A stretch of DNA of 64,000 bases from the NCBI GenBank assembly GCA_037974965.1, contig JBBPFI010000005.1, forward strand, positions 2,046,001 to 2,110,000, read 5' to 3'. The translations under genes were made by a program, and so were the position numbers. The notes under the pieces are model-generated. The model was not told the origin of the DNA, made no database searches, and worked only from the letters and a program-made list of their open reading frames with translations. Numbering within the stretch: position 1 is the stretch's first letter; every line of letters begins with the position of its first letter. The DNA is from Dacryopinax spathularia (Eukaryota > Basidiomycota > Dacrymycetes > Dacrymycetales > Dacrymycetaceae). This document shows, piece after piece, positions 53,727 through 64,000 of this stretch.

Positions 53727-56700
53727 CTAGTCAAGCCATTTCGCGAACCACTCGAAGATCTCGAAATGCCACTTCACACTGCAAACGTTGGTCAGAAGGC
53801 AGTCACAAACGCAGCTGGCAGTCTCATACCTGTTACCTGGGTCCAAGACCCAATGGTTCTCCTCAGGGAAGACCACAAGGCGTGTCGGCACTCCCATACG
53901 CTGGTTCGAGTGGAAGGCGCCAATACCTTCTGTGACCGGAAGACGGTAGTCCTGCACAGACATGATCAGCAGTGGCGGGGGCAACGAACTGCAGCGTACC
54001 TTCTCGCCGTGGAAGATCAGCATAGGGATGTGCCATTTCTCGACGAACTTGGCAGGGTTGTACTTCTCTACGAGGTCCGCGCTCTTCCAAGGAGGACCAC
54101 CGAATTCATGGTCGAACTGCATGGTGGTCAGCATGAGATACGGCGTCTGCTAAGAGCGGCTTACGAAGAACAGCTCATCCGTGACGAAGCCATTGGCGCG
54201 GGTGTCGAACACCTGAAACCTGGGCTCAGCTCGTGTCTCTGGAACATCTCCAAACCACCTACGCCGTCGTGGCAAACAAGCGCCTTGAACTTGAAGTCGA
54301 ACTCAGGGTGTCCAGCGATCCAGCTAAGACAAACCTGTCAGTGACCGTACATATATGCACAGTACGATGAAGCCTTACTTGATAGCATAACCACCCCATG
54401 ATGCACCAGCCGCGACTGTCCGCTCCGGATCGATCTGTCGCGCAATCGTCAATTATGCGCCCGTCTTTACGAGCTCGTACAACTCACCTCAGGGTACAAT
54501 CGCAGCACTTCCTTATAACCAGCTTGAAGGTCGACGAAAGGTTTTCCACCCCAGTCTTGAGCGATCTACGATGACTTGAGCCCAACAGTTGAAGAAGGAT
54601 GAGAGGTTGGCTTACAGCGTCGGTCAGATCTGGCGAAGAGAAGCGGTCAGCACACCGGAATTGTTACGACTGATGACTGGCGCACCTTGGCCAAAGGTGG
54701 TCGACCCAGTTGGGTTGACGGTAACAGTCACGTAGCCCTGTTGCGCGAAGACTGGAAAACATAAGAAAAGATTATAATCCACAACATTCGTCTGCGAACG
54801 AACCATTTGGGTTCCACCGCGTAGACCAAGAATCCTCCCAAGCACCTATTGTATTCCCCCCGATGTCAGCACATCCCACACTTAAAAAAGCTAATGATAT
54901 CGTACCCTGCGGTCCACCATGGATCAAGAACGCCATCGGCCATTCAGCCTTAGCACCCTTCTTGAACCCCGGCGGGAGGTTGACCCATCCCTGGATCTTC
55001 TTCCCCTCTGCGCCTTTGAACCAGAACTCATGCCCAGGGCTAAGAGTCTTTCCTGTACTGGAGTTAGCTACCGTGCGAAGTGGGAAGGAAGAGAGGGATG
55101 TACCGGCCAGCTTCTTAGCGCTGAAATGCGTGACTTGGTGGATCTTGCTGCCTGCTTTGTTCCGGACGTAGACTTCGGGTGGGTGGGTGAGGCTGCTCTG
55201 GGAGAAGAGGACACGGCCGTCGACCAGGGGTTGGACGCCAGTGACGGTGTGTTCTTCGATCAGCGGAACAGGGACGACCTCGACGGAGGTGTTGGAGGAC
55301 GGAGTCTCCGGCAGGGGGATGGAGAAGAGCTTGACACGAGCATTTTCTCCAGCCAGGGCGAAGACGGAGGCGTCGTCCGGCGAGAACTGCGGGATAATCA
55401 GCGGTGGGCAGCGTTGAGCGCTTCAGCATGATTGCTTACAAGCAGAGCGGATGGCGAGATGTCCCACTGCTCCGTCACACCAAACCGGATGTCCTTCTCC
55501 AAGTCATATACCATCACGCGAGCCCTGCAACCAGTCAGCGCCAAAGTGCTACTGAGAGAATGACACTTACCGATCAGACTCATACCCATCCTCCCTCAGC
55601 TCAGCCCAAACGACCTTCTTCCCGTCGTTGCTAAAAACAGGCGTATGCGTCGCGCCCTGCTTGCCGGTCGTCAGCTGTCGAGGCGGCTCCCCGCCACCAA
55701 CAGGGACGATATACACCTGCGCGCGATAATGTCAGACTCTCACGCGAGCGGGAAAGAGAGACGTGGACGCGACCAACATTCTGACGCGTGTGCCAGGCGT
55801 ACGGCAGGTCGGGATCTTTCGCCGTGTAGACGAGATGCGTTCCAGAGAGGTCGTAGTCGTCTGTCCCTCCAAAGGGCTCGACAGGCGTATACTGTTGGAT
55901 ACGGCCTGGTCAGCCAACAAACCGGACGAAGGGCAACATAATCTGACAACGCACATGTTTCGTCCCCTTGAGAGGGGCGAAATAAGTCGGCCCAAGCGCC
56001 CATTTTTGCCCTCCGAGCGGGCCGGAGCTCTTCAGGCTCACCGTGTACAGCTGACTTTCTTTCCCGGGTGTAGTCCAGGTATCCCAGTGCCTGGGATATC
56101 CGGACTCGTATACCCGAGCGCTCGTCCCGCTCCCGGCTTTGGACCGCTCCTTATCCAGATCAGGAGTGTTGTACAGGTCTCCGTCTTCCCACGTATATGC
56201 GGAGAAAGCGAGCACGCCAGACTTGTACTTGAAGTTTGAAGCCGTGCTGGGTGGGAGGTGCCCAACGAACACCGGTGAGGTGGGGGCGATGGACAAGGGC
56301 TCGGCGGTGTAGTTCAGCGAGACGGCGTAGATCGCTTGCCCGTTCGACTCGGAGACGACGTGTGCGAGGGTACGGTCGTCTAGCCAGAAAGCCTCGCCGC
56401 CATTGAGCACTGGGAAGGTGGCGGGTATGGCAGCCTCGTCCAGGGAGGTGATGAAGATGGTCGAGTTCATCCTTCACGAGGTCAGACTAGGTCAACAGCC
56501 GTCGGAGCAATATACGCACTTCCTTGCCTCGAACGAGTACTCCGAGACTGGTACAAATGCCAAATCCCCCGCTGGGTTGGCCACGGGTGCCCCAGGCCTG
56601 GGCAGGGCCAGCATGTCCGCCGGACTGAGAATATCATGACCCTCCTTGAGTGCGAACGTCTTATTCGAGGGCGCATACACCCTCGAAGGTGTTACGCTGC

Positions 56701-56749
56701 TCATTGGCAGTTGAGGGAGTAAGAACGAGAGCTGAGTTGGCCAACGCAT
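53727..56749 (-). CDS. Dipeptidyl-peptidase V-like serine peptidase (S9 family)
   Basis: An alpha/beta-hydrolase peptidase with an N-terminal beta-propeller. After MRWPTQLSFLLPQLPMSSVT (start at 56749, with upstream and downstream ATGs also possible, such as 56704) come PGAPVANPAGDLAFVPVSEYSFE, IFITSLDEA, VLAFSAYTWEDGDLYNTPD, YDLSGTHLVYTAKDPDLP, TPVFSNDGKKVVWAEL, and FSPDDASVFALAGEN. The catalytic part has WPMAFLIHGGPQGAWEDSW, GYVTVTVNPTGSTTFGQ, the nucleophile Ser in VAAGASWGGYAINW, the Asp in GEKDYRLPVTEG and the His in FPEENHWVLDPGN, ending WFAKWLD with TAG at 53727-53729. Fungal DPP5 is normally secreted and cuts X-Ala dipeptides. The N-terminus here is only weakly signal-like, so localisation is uncertain. 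About ten introns are present. The length, around 750 residues, is normal. Confidence 0.87.
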
Positions 56750-57023
56750 CGTTGTAATGCTGTTGTTGGCGTTCAGGGCGTTGGTTGAATGAACGCCGTG
56801 GGGGGAACGTATGGACGACCGAAACGGTCCCTTATGAGGCACGCTCACCCCGCATGGCGGCCAATCAACCAACGTCATTTCGGTTTTGTAACGGTGGCCA
56901 CCACAAATCCAAGACTAGAGTGATAATCGACGCAGCATCGTTCGTATCCAAGCACAACCAGTTCACTACAATGGTACATCTAGCTGTACAATGACTCCAT
57001 GGCGCACCCATCCATCCTTCGGC

Positions 57024-57647
57024 TCATGCTGACTCCCCCTTCTTGTGCCGTGGCGGCCTCTTCCCATGCGTATCCGGATCGTCAGGCTTGAGGTTCAGCT
57101 CCTTCCTCCTCTTCTCGAAAGTCAACAGCCCCTCACAAAACGCATCCTCCGTCACACCCTCCTCATCGTCCACCAATATAAACGTCACTCCGAGCTGCTC
57201 GACCTCTTTATTCCGGCTCTCGTCGTCGAAGAATAGCATGTCGTGGCAGGCCACTCCTGTAAGCTTGGCGAGTTGTCGCATATGCTTCAGCTTTGATCCG
57301 GGATACATTTGCGCGTTCACGATGTTGTCCATCAACGTCGTCCCGTCTTCTAGTTGCAGGAGTCGGAGGACTGCAGCCGCTCGGTCGGGTGTGCTCGTCC
57401 TGCTGGCAATAGCGATCTGGCACTTCAACACATCCCGTATATACGTGAAGACCTTCGGAACGTCGGGGAATAGGCGGATCTCGTAGCCTCGTCGGTCTAT
57501 GGCGGAGTTGTGTGGCTTTGAGTACTTGTATGGACCGCCGTAGGAGTGAGTGTCGATCCATAGCGGCCAGAGGGTGTAGTCGAGGTCGAAGACGACAAGC
57601 TTGGGTATATGCTTGAGTTTGGGTAATGTGGCGAACGTGAGGGTCAT
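57024..57647 (-). CDS. MDP1: Magnesium-dependent phosphatase 1 (HAD superfamily)
   Basis: An intron-free frame of 207 residues beginning MTLTFATLPKLKHIPK. The HAD nucleophile motif is LVVFDLDYTLWPLW (DxDxT). It is followed by GGPYKYSKPHNSAIDRRG, LFPDVPKVFTYIRDVLKCQIAIASRTSTPDRA with the second-motif Ser/Thr, the KLKHMRQLAKLTG segment with the conserved Lys, and FFDDESRNKEVEQLGVTFILV with the acidic motif. The C-terminus is extended and basic. MDP1 enzymes are cytosolic Mg-dependent phosphatases that act on phosphotyrosine-like and, in mammals, fructosamine-6-phosphate substrates, so protein or sugar repair is a fair guess. It stands divergent to the apyrase gene, sharing a 395-base promoter region. 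The ATG at 57645-57647 is preceded by only short in-frame sequence. Confidence 0.92.
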   Translation of the reverse strand: MTLTFATLPKLKHIPKLVVFDLDYTLWPLWIDTHSYGGPYKYSKPHNSAIDRRGYEIRLFPDVPKVFTYIRDVLKCQIAIASRTSTPDRAAAVLRLLQLEDGTTLMDNIVNAQMYPGSKLKHMRQLAKLTGVACHDMLFFDDESRNKEVEQLGVTFILVDDEEGVTEDAFCEGLLTFEKRRKELNLKPDDPDTHGKRPPRHKKGESA

Positions 57648-58042
57648 GTTGGAGGTATAGCTCTATGTAGGTGGAAGAAAGAGAGCAGACAGGAGAGATT
57701 GCAAACCGGCCTAAGTGATAAATGTAAGCGCTGAGCACTGATGCGTGTCGACTCACTTCGCTGGTCGTGAAGATAATCCGGCTGCAACTCCGTGAGCCGA
57801 GCGGGTGAACCCTGAAGTCGCGTGGGCTCAGCCACAGCCACACTCCGCCCGTCCTGCTCGGCCGTCCCCAATCGCCCAGCCCCGTCGTCCGCCCGCAAAG
57901 AGACTGTCAAACTACCCGCTCGACATCACTCCCTTCTCATCATCCTCTATCCTGTGCTCATCTTCCCTCCTCTCGTCTTCTTCCCGTCTCCTCATCTCAC
58001 TGCTGGGTTATCGGGCAGACGCTGGAGGGTCGACACTAGGAT
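57648..58042. other. Shared divergent promoter of MDP1 and the apyrase
   Basis: The 395-base interval between two divergent start codons must hold both promoters. A CT-rich block (about 57,930-57,990) precedes the apyrase start. No other element was recognised. Confidence 0.55.
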
Positions 58043-60351
58043 ATGCCACCTCCTACCCAGTCAGACCCATGGCTACAATCAAGACGGTTCGGAATCGTCA
58101 TCGACGCAGGCTCATCCGGGTCAAGGCTCCAGATCTATTCCTGGAAAGATGCGAGAGTAGAGAGGACAGAACGAAAAGGCGCCGAGTTGGCCACTCTACC
58201 ACGGGTGGAGAAGGGGACGAAAAACTCGGATGATTGGGTTGCGAAGATTGAGCCTGGTGCGTGCGACTCTTGCTTGCTGTTACGGCAATACGCGCACACG
58301 AGGGGGCTGACAATATGCCAGGCATCTCGTCTTATGCACTGGAACCGTCCTTGGTTGGGCCGTATCTCTCGCCGCTCCTCAAACATGCTCAAAATCAAAT
58401 CCCGCCGTCGTTGCATGATTCCACGCCGATATACCTGCTCGCGACAGCAGGCATGCGGCTACTCGGCCCGGAACAGCAGTCGCAGATCATCGACGCGGCT
58501 TGCACGTTCATCAAGTTCCATTCCAACTTCAAGGTCGAACCTGCGTCCCCCGAAGGGCCCTGCGGAGGGAGTATACGCGTGATCTCGGGTGAGGACGAGG
58601 GGTTGTACGGCTGGATCGCGGTCAATTATCTTTTGGATGGGTTCTCGACGCGCGATGGGCAGCGAGCGACATATGGGTTCTTGGATATGGGCGGCGCGTC
58701 GACCCAGATTGCGTTCGAACCCGGAGCAGAGTACAGGAAGAACCCATCGGTACCGCTCATGGACGTCCGGCTCCGACTGCTCGATGGCGAAGAACTGCAC
58801 CACCAGGTCTTCGTCACCACCTGGCTGGGATACGGGACGAACCAGGCGAGGGAACGATATGTCGGCAGTATCGTCTCTCACTGGGACGAGATGAACCATC
58901 TAGAAGAGGATTCCCCGGCCGATGTGGTGCCGGACCCTTGTCTACCAAAAGACCTCACTCTGTACGAAGCGCCCGTCTACCTCGGACCAGCTTCCGAACA
59001 TTCGAAAAAGCCGCATACGCTAAAAGGAACCGGATCCTTCCCCAAATGCGTCGAGCTGGTCGAGCCGCTGCTGAACAAAGATGCGCCTTGTCCGGACACG
59101 CACTGTCTGTTCAACGGCGTGTCTGTCCCTCCTATCGACTTCTCGGTATCAAGGTTCATTGGCGTCTCCGAATACTGGTACTCGTCAGAACACGTGTTCG
59201 GCCTTGGCGGTGCGTATGACTTTGTACAATATGAACGGGCCGCCACCGAGTTCTGTTCGAAAGACTGGGACACTATCCTGGCCGACCACTTTGCATCGAA
59301 GTCGGCCCTGACACCGACTTCAACCGATGTCCGCGTTCACAGCCGTGATGTCGACCTGGCTCGTCTGGAGCTGCAATGCTTCAAGGCCGCGTGGTTAGTG
59401 AACGTCCTGCATGAAGGCATCGGTCTTCCTCGCATTGTCGATCCAGGCGGCAACTCCACCTACGGTAGCCAGAGTTCGAGTGATCGGGTTAGCAACAAGG
59501 CGGACCAAAAGGGATTAGGCGCACCAGCTTTCCAAAGCTTGGATAGCGTAGGCGATACGGCGATTACATGGACACTCGGCATGATGGTACTGGAGGCCGT
59601 CAACGAGATCCCGTCCACCTACATCGGTACCCCCTCCGTTGGCGATCTGAACACATATCCGGACTTCGATGACGATGACGACGGCTTTCTCGGTGATATC
59701 GAAGATACGCTCAAGGAGCACTTACACCCTTCCCTTACACGGCCCATATACGGCTTCTCGCCAATATCGGTCATCTTCTTCAGCCTCCTCATGCTCGTCG
59801 TGCTGTACGTGTTCCGTGGGAAGCTCAAAGCTGTGTACCGCAAGATTTTCCGGTCTCGCGGTGGCTACGATTACGCTCAAGCATACGCGATGGAGGCGGG
59901 AGGCATGAACGGCATCAGCGATCTGGACTCGCCACCGTTGACCCCGTATCCCAACGGTTCGGCACAATCCAAGTCCCTTCCCGCCTTCATGCGGCGTGCT
60001 CTGCGACGACTGCGACGCACCGTCTTAGGGACCTCGTCGCCTCGCTTACCACCGGAGCCAACACTGAGACCGACGCGCCCCGGCCCTTCGATATTACAAC
60101 CGAACAATACGTCTGGATACCAGCAAGGACGGCTCACACCGTTTGGCGCCGCCTCCAATGCGGGCATGGTCCAACGTACCGCCTCCCCTGCAACAGTAGC
60201 TGAAACTGCTACTCCACCTTCGCCTACTCGCTCAAGCGCCCTTAATCCCAGCTTGCCCGCCCTGTCACTGTCACGAAATGCCTCTCAGGTGAACCTCACC
60301 ACAATAATTCCTCGTGCATCATCTTTTGTCCGTGGGGGCGCCCCGCGATGA
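58043..60351 (+). CDS. Golgi apyrase, GDA1/CD39 family (Ynd1-like)
   Basis: Exons 58043-58256 and 58322-60351 join to about 747 residues. The enzyme hydrolyses nucleoside di- and triphosphates in the Golgi lumen, removing GDP/UDP left by glycosyltransferases. Apyrase conserved regions are present: FGIVIDAGSSGSRLQIYSW (ACR1), IYLLATAGMRLL (ACR2), GEDEGLYGWIAVNYLLD (ACR3), TYGFLDMGGASTQIAFE (ACR4) and FGLGGAYDFVQYE nearer the centre. There is no N-terminal anchor. One membrane helix lies late (PISVIFFSLLMLVVLYVFRG, around residue 560), followed by a basic cytosolic tail of about 180 residues rich in Arg, Pro and Ser. A single C-terminal helix is the arrangement of yeast Ynd1 rather than Gda1. 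The ATG at 58043 is supported by the short distance to ACR1. Confidence 0.9.
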
Positions 60352-60511
60352 GTTTCTTGTCCCAACTATCTGGACTTTATTGGACTCGCAAGTCTGTACT
60401 TGATTAGCATCGTGGCTTTACAATACTGTAACAACAACCATCAATAGAATGATATCCCTGATGATTTTCATGTCCGGATCTAATGAACAGCCCGACAAAA
60501 CCTGACCGACA

Positions 60512-63025
60512 TCAAAGCTTCTTCCCCGCATTAGGTCGGGTCAACGTGCCCGTAGCACGTCTCTCTGGTGCAGTCTTTACCTCCTGAGGAAGCGGTCTCT
60601 TCGCCTCCATTGCCGCTTGACGAGAACTCCGTACAGCCATGATCTTGTTGACCCACTCGCTGGGCGGGGGAATCGATAAGAGTTGTGCTGCTTTCTGGTG
60701 TATGTCTTCCTCTTGCGCTGCAAGCTCTGCAGAGAGCTCATCGTCAGGCCCGGAGCAAGCAGGAATAGTCGACCTTTCGAAACGGTATCCTGCCCTCCAA
60801 GCCAGTGCTTGTAGTGCCGCCTCCGGGACGAGGACGTCGATACAGAACTGGACCTCATAAGTGAGCCTGGAGATCAGACCATGAATGTGTTACCTACCTG
60901 CAGTCGTTCCGCATCACTAAGCGCTTCATAGGCCTGGCAGCCTGTAGGACGAGGCGACTTGGACGCCCCCGTTTTAGCAACGCAGACCAGGGGCAACGAC
61001 GACGGGTCGCTCTTCTTCCCCTCCTCCCTTTCAGACTGACTGTCGACTAAGGTGTCCTGCTCTGTCGATTCGGCGCTCATTGTGTCCGGTAGGTCCTTGC
61101 CATGTTCAACCACCGGGCTCTCAGGTTCGCCCATCGCCCAGCGCAGAACCTCCCTCCGGATGGTTGCCCGTTCGTCGCGCTCAAATGCTCCCATCTCCGT
61201 TCCGAATGTAGCCAGGTTTTTTCGGTCACGCCCCCCTTTGAAGAACGCTTCGCAGCGCGAAAGGGTAGGCAGGTATTTGCAATGTATCGTCCACTGAAGA
61301 ACGACGCGGATATATCGAAGCAGTTCCGGTATGGAAAGATCGAGCACACCGCGAATATCGGCCGGTGCTTCTGGGATTGGGTCTGGCGTTATCGCTCTAA
61401 ATGTGTTGTCATCATCGTCCAACTCGTCGTCTGCCTGATTAGTGAACTCGCCCAACTGCCACAAGTTCAGCTTGAATGGGACATACATGGACATTAGCTT
61501 ACCTTGCAACTGACGAAGCCGTCCTCCTCCTGCGCAAAGAACTCGTCCCGTTTTAGATGCCCGAATGTTCGGTCCATGTACTCCACTCGATAGCGAGCAA
61601 ACTTTCCCCGTCCCTTCGACGCTGTGGCGGGCTCGAACGCATGGATTACAGCCGGCCAGTAAAAGGTCGTTCTGTCGCGCGCGAGCACCAGCTCTCCCGG
61701 AATGTCTAGCCTGAATTGATCGTCAGTCCAGATCATGTCGTGTACCCCGATAGACGCACATAGCATCCGGCGTAGTCTCATTCCGAATTTCCTCTCGACT
61801 GACCAGCTCCTTACGTCCATCCTCGACTCTTCTACGTCGCGTTGTCTTGGAACTCTGTGGACTCGACCCACCGGCCGCGCGCAGCTCCTCGACCGAAGGG
61901 AAGGTCGGCGGTGGTTCGAATATCGCGTCCTCCATTTCGGGCAGATCGTCCCGCGCATGTATCATACGAGATCGAATGAGAGCCGCCTCGAAGCGTGACG
62001 CGAGTGCTTTCGTCCGCTTTGGAGAAAGGCCGGTTCTGTTGCGTGTCATGAAGGTGTTGCTGTCGAAACGTGGCTGCGAGGTAGTTGGATTGGCGAACGT
62101 TCGGATGTTGTCTTGAGATGGTTGCACGAGACTTATTGACCGCGAGGCCCCTTTACCATCGTCACCGACCACCTGCAGAAGGAGCGGGTTTTTCCAGCTC
62201 TCGGACTTCACCTACAGAGGTGTAAGACGAGTTTAACACGCATATATGTAGCATGCGTACCTCCGCCGGCCACCAATAACAACCATTCCCTCCTTCCCCA
62301 CTCACAATCGGAAGTCCCGCACCGTCAAGCAGGACCCATACAACCCCCTCTAGATCTTCTCGTCTCCACACATCTTCCCGCACCGTGCCTTTCACCTTCG
62401 TAGGACTCGATGCACCTGGCATAGGAGGGCTCGTCAACGAAGTCTTGGAGCTTCGTTCTGCTAGCCGACTTCGTTTGGATGGCGTCAGCGGCGACTCCCA
62501 AGTGGTGGCATTAGCGCGTCGTTTAGATGGGGAAGTTTGGGGTGTGGCGGTTAAGGGCGACAAAGGCGACGAGCCTTGCATAGATCTTGAAGGGCGACGA
62601 GAAGCTGGAGTGGCGTTGGGCGAGACTTCGGTTTTAACCAGAGACATGTCCATCACCATGGTGGTTTGAGAAGAGGAAGGAGCGGCCTCCAGGTCAGATC
62701 GCGAAGTGGTGGGTTGCGAAGTTAATCTCGATAACAGCGCTCGTGCTTTGCGGGCAGCCTTCCCATAACCGACTCGGTGATGACTCGTATCCAATGTTCT
62801 CAGAACGACTCCATCTTGAGATGAGCGCGCAGACTCATTCTGCCGCTGCACCTCCATGGACGGCTCGTCGCCCTCCTCATCCGACGAGTCAATCTGCTCC
62901 TTGACCTTCAAGGATGCTCTCCTGGCCGCCCCGCGCTGTGACGGAACGCGTTGAGCGTTTACTGTGGGTGTTGGCTGCGGTTCGGGAGAGGGCGAGAGGG
63001 ATGATATTGAGCTGGAGTCGTCCAT
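60512..63025 (-). CDS. Protein with two PWWP-like modules, probable chromatin factor
   Basis: I do not recognise a named family. The ATG at 63023-63025 starts MDDSSSISSLSPSPEP, then a disordered, basic Ser/Pro-rich region with SPTK and TPSKRSR patches. A first PWWP-like segment reads GCYWWPAEV joined by splicing to VKSESWKNPLLLQVVGDDG. A second starts DIPGELVLARDRTTFYWPAVIHAF and continues KFARYRVEYMDRTFGHLKRDEFF, a Tudor/PWWP-type strand pattern. After it come an acidic stretch, a helical part (LSIPELLRYIRVVLQWTIHCKY, FGTEMGAFERDERATIRREVLRWA), and a C-terminal block VLVPEAALQALAWRAGY ending PNAGKKL with TGA at 60512-60514. PWWP folds bind methylated histone tails with DNA, which suggests a chromatin reader. 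About 770 residues in five exons. An extra 5' exon may exist in the acidic frame upstream. It is convergent with the apyrase gene. Confidence 0.72.
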
Positions 63026-64000
63026 GACTATGGACCCGTCTGGTGGAGGATGACGATGGACGACAATGAGGAGCGCGTAGGGGACAATGAAGGGGACCGT
63101 GTCTCATACGCGACTCAGGTCCACGCCCTCGCCCAATTGACGGTCTGCCTTCCCCAACACCGTACCCTTGTACAGGTTCGTCTTCTTCCTCGTCGACCCT
63201 CTCTTCCTCATCTTCAAGGACCCCGTGCTCATCATTGGCTATCTCTTCTTCCTCTTCGCCCCACTCTTCCCTATCTTCATCCCATTCTTCCCCATGTTCG
63301 TCCAGTTCATCGCTTGCTTCATCTATGCCATCTGCATCTCCAGGTAACATCGAGGTGGCCGCCGGAGCAGGAGCTGATAGCTGCATGCCATACGTAGTTG
63401 CATAGTTGGTCAGGAGTAGCCGAGTACACTGGAATGTGCTGCTATATCTAATGATCAATTGAGCACGCGAGTGCAAATAGAGAAAAGTCATAATGTATGA
63501 ACTTCAAGAGCTGCGCATATGTTGCACGTTGCAAGCCATTTGGGGGGAGAGATGAAAGGTCTGTGACAAGCACTTCTTTTTTCCACTCGACCTTGTTTGC
63601 GAACTTGGAGACATAACCGAGCACCTGAATTGGGTATTTGCTCAGCCGACTCTGGTATGTACACAAGAAAAAGGCCAGAATACCTTTTCCTCTACAATTA
63701 GAACCACAAATTGGCAGGGCTCTCCCCTAAATTCTGTTGTGTCCACATAGTTTCCCTGTCAGACATATCGCGGCTTGGCAGGGTGGACAACATACATGTG
63801 AGTGACTTGGGCTAGAGCACTGTGTTAGCCAAGGAGCAGAGTTGTAATCACGGACTGTTCACAGCTATCTGCTGCATCAGGAAACGTGCTTTAAATATAT
63901 AGGGTAGCTAGTAGGGAGCCTAGCAATGCTGTAATGACATAGGCTAGAAGATCCCTATGTTGCCTATGCAGCCCATGATATGAAAAAGGGCCCTATGCTG
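63026..64000. other. Right-edge region with acidic minus-strand frame
   Basis: A minus-strand frame (63491-62889) contains MQLSAPAPAATSMLPGDADG followed by a strongly acidic stretch (about 45 residues, mostly Glu and Asp) and a splice donor (GTACAAG) near 63,176. It could be an upstream exon of the PWWP-like gene, but I found no acceptor that keeps frame with its ATG. From about 63,500 the DNA is AT-richer, with small CCTATG/CATAGG repeats toward 64,000 and no supported frame. Possibly the edge of an old repeat. Confidence 0.4.

Noticed and set aside
63500-64000. AT-richer right edge with CCTATG repeats as an LTR or transposon end
   Set aside because: No terminal repeat pair, target duplication or reading frame can be seen before the window stops.

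Overview
The window reads as nuclear DNA of a filamentous or yeast-like basidiomycete fungus, probably Agaricomycotina. Most genes are cut by many very short GT-AG introns (about 35-60 nt, often with a CTGAC/CTAAC-like branch site just before the AG), genes sit on both strands with short spacers, and the recognisable proteins are single-copy fungal housekeeping genes (Mer3/HFM1, Imp4, Qri7, kinesin-4, Ipk1, Cdc4, a Pho80-type cyclin, NatB catalytic subunit, Ynd1-type apyrase). The species cannot be resolved from the sequence alone. Exon limits below were read by eye from splice signals and family conservation. Start and end of each gene are more reliable than internal borders.

Layout: 0.9-1.5 kb, small secreted protein (+). 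2.0-3.1 kb, isochorismatase-like hydrolase (+). 3.4-9.5 kb, Mer3/HFM1 meiotic helicase (+). 9.8-11.0 kb, Imp4 (-). 11.4-13.5 kb, DUF3429 membrane protein (+). 14.1-15.6 kb, mitochondrial TsaD/Qri7 (+). 15.7-18.0 kb, GH78-like glycosidase (-). 18.5-25.5 kb, giant kinesin-4 (-). 26.8-28.5 kb, a tandem array of nested palindromes with no credible gene, followed by 1.4 kb without a recognised gene. 29.9-31.4 kb, Ipk1 (+). 32.1-33.7 kb, AAAP amino-acid transporter (+). 34.4-37.7 kb, Cdc4-type F-box/WD40 protein (-). 38.8-41.9 kb, unknown Q-rich, Cys-rich protein (-). 43.1-46.0 kb, GH92 mannosidase (-). 46.6-48.2 kb, single-pass SH3 membrane protein (-). 48.2-50.9 kb, gene-poor. 50.9-52.1 kb, Pcl/Pho80-type cyclin (+). 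52.8-53.6 kb, NatB catalytic subunit (+). 53.7-56.7 kb, S9 dipeptidyl peptidase (-). 57.0-57.6 kb, MDP1 phosphatase (-). 58.0-60.4 kb, apyrase (+). 60.5-63.0 kb, protein with two PWWP-like modules (-). 63.0-64.0 kb, an acidic minus-strand ORF and AT-richer sequence.

The genes do not form a pathway cluster. Several touch cell division (kinesin-4, Cdc4, Pho80/Pcl cyclin, Mer3), and several act on secreted or membrane carbohydrates and peptides (GH78, GH92, DPP5, apyrase, SH3 sensor-like protein), but they are scattered and interleaved with unrelated housekeeping genes. The most unusual element is the 26.8-28.5 kb array. Each unit carries two stem modules, each an outer inverted repeat enclosing an inner hairpin. 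Units recur at 282 and 310 bases. The changes I could trace in the inner stems keep pairing as G-U in a plus-strand transcript.
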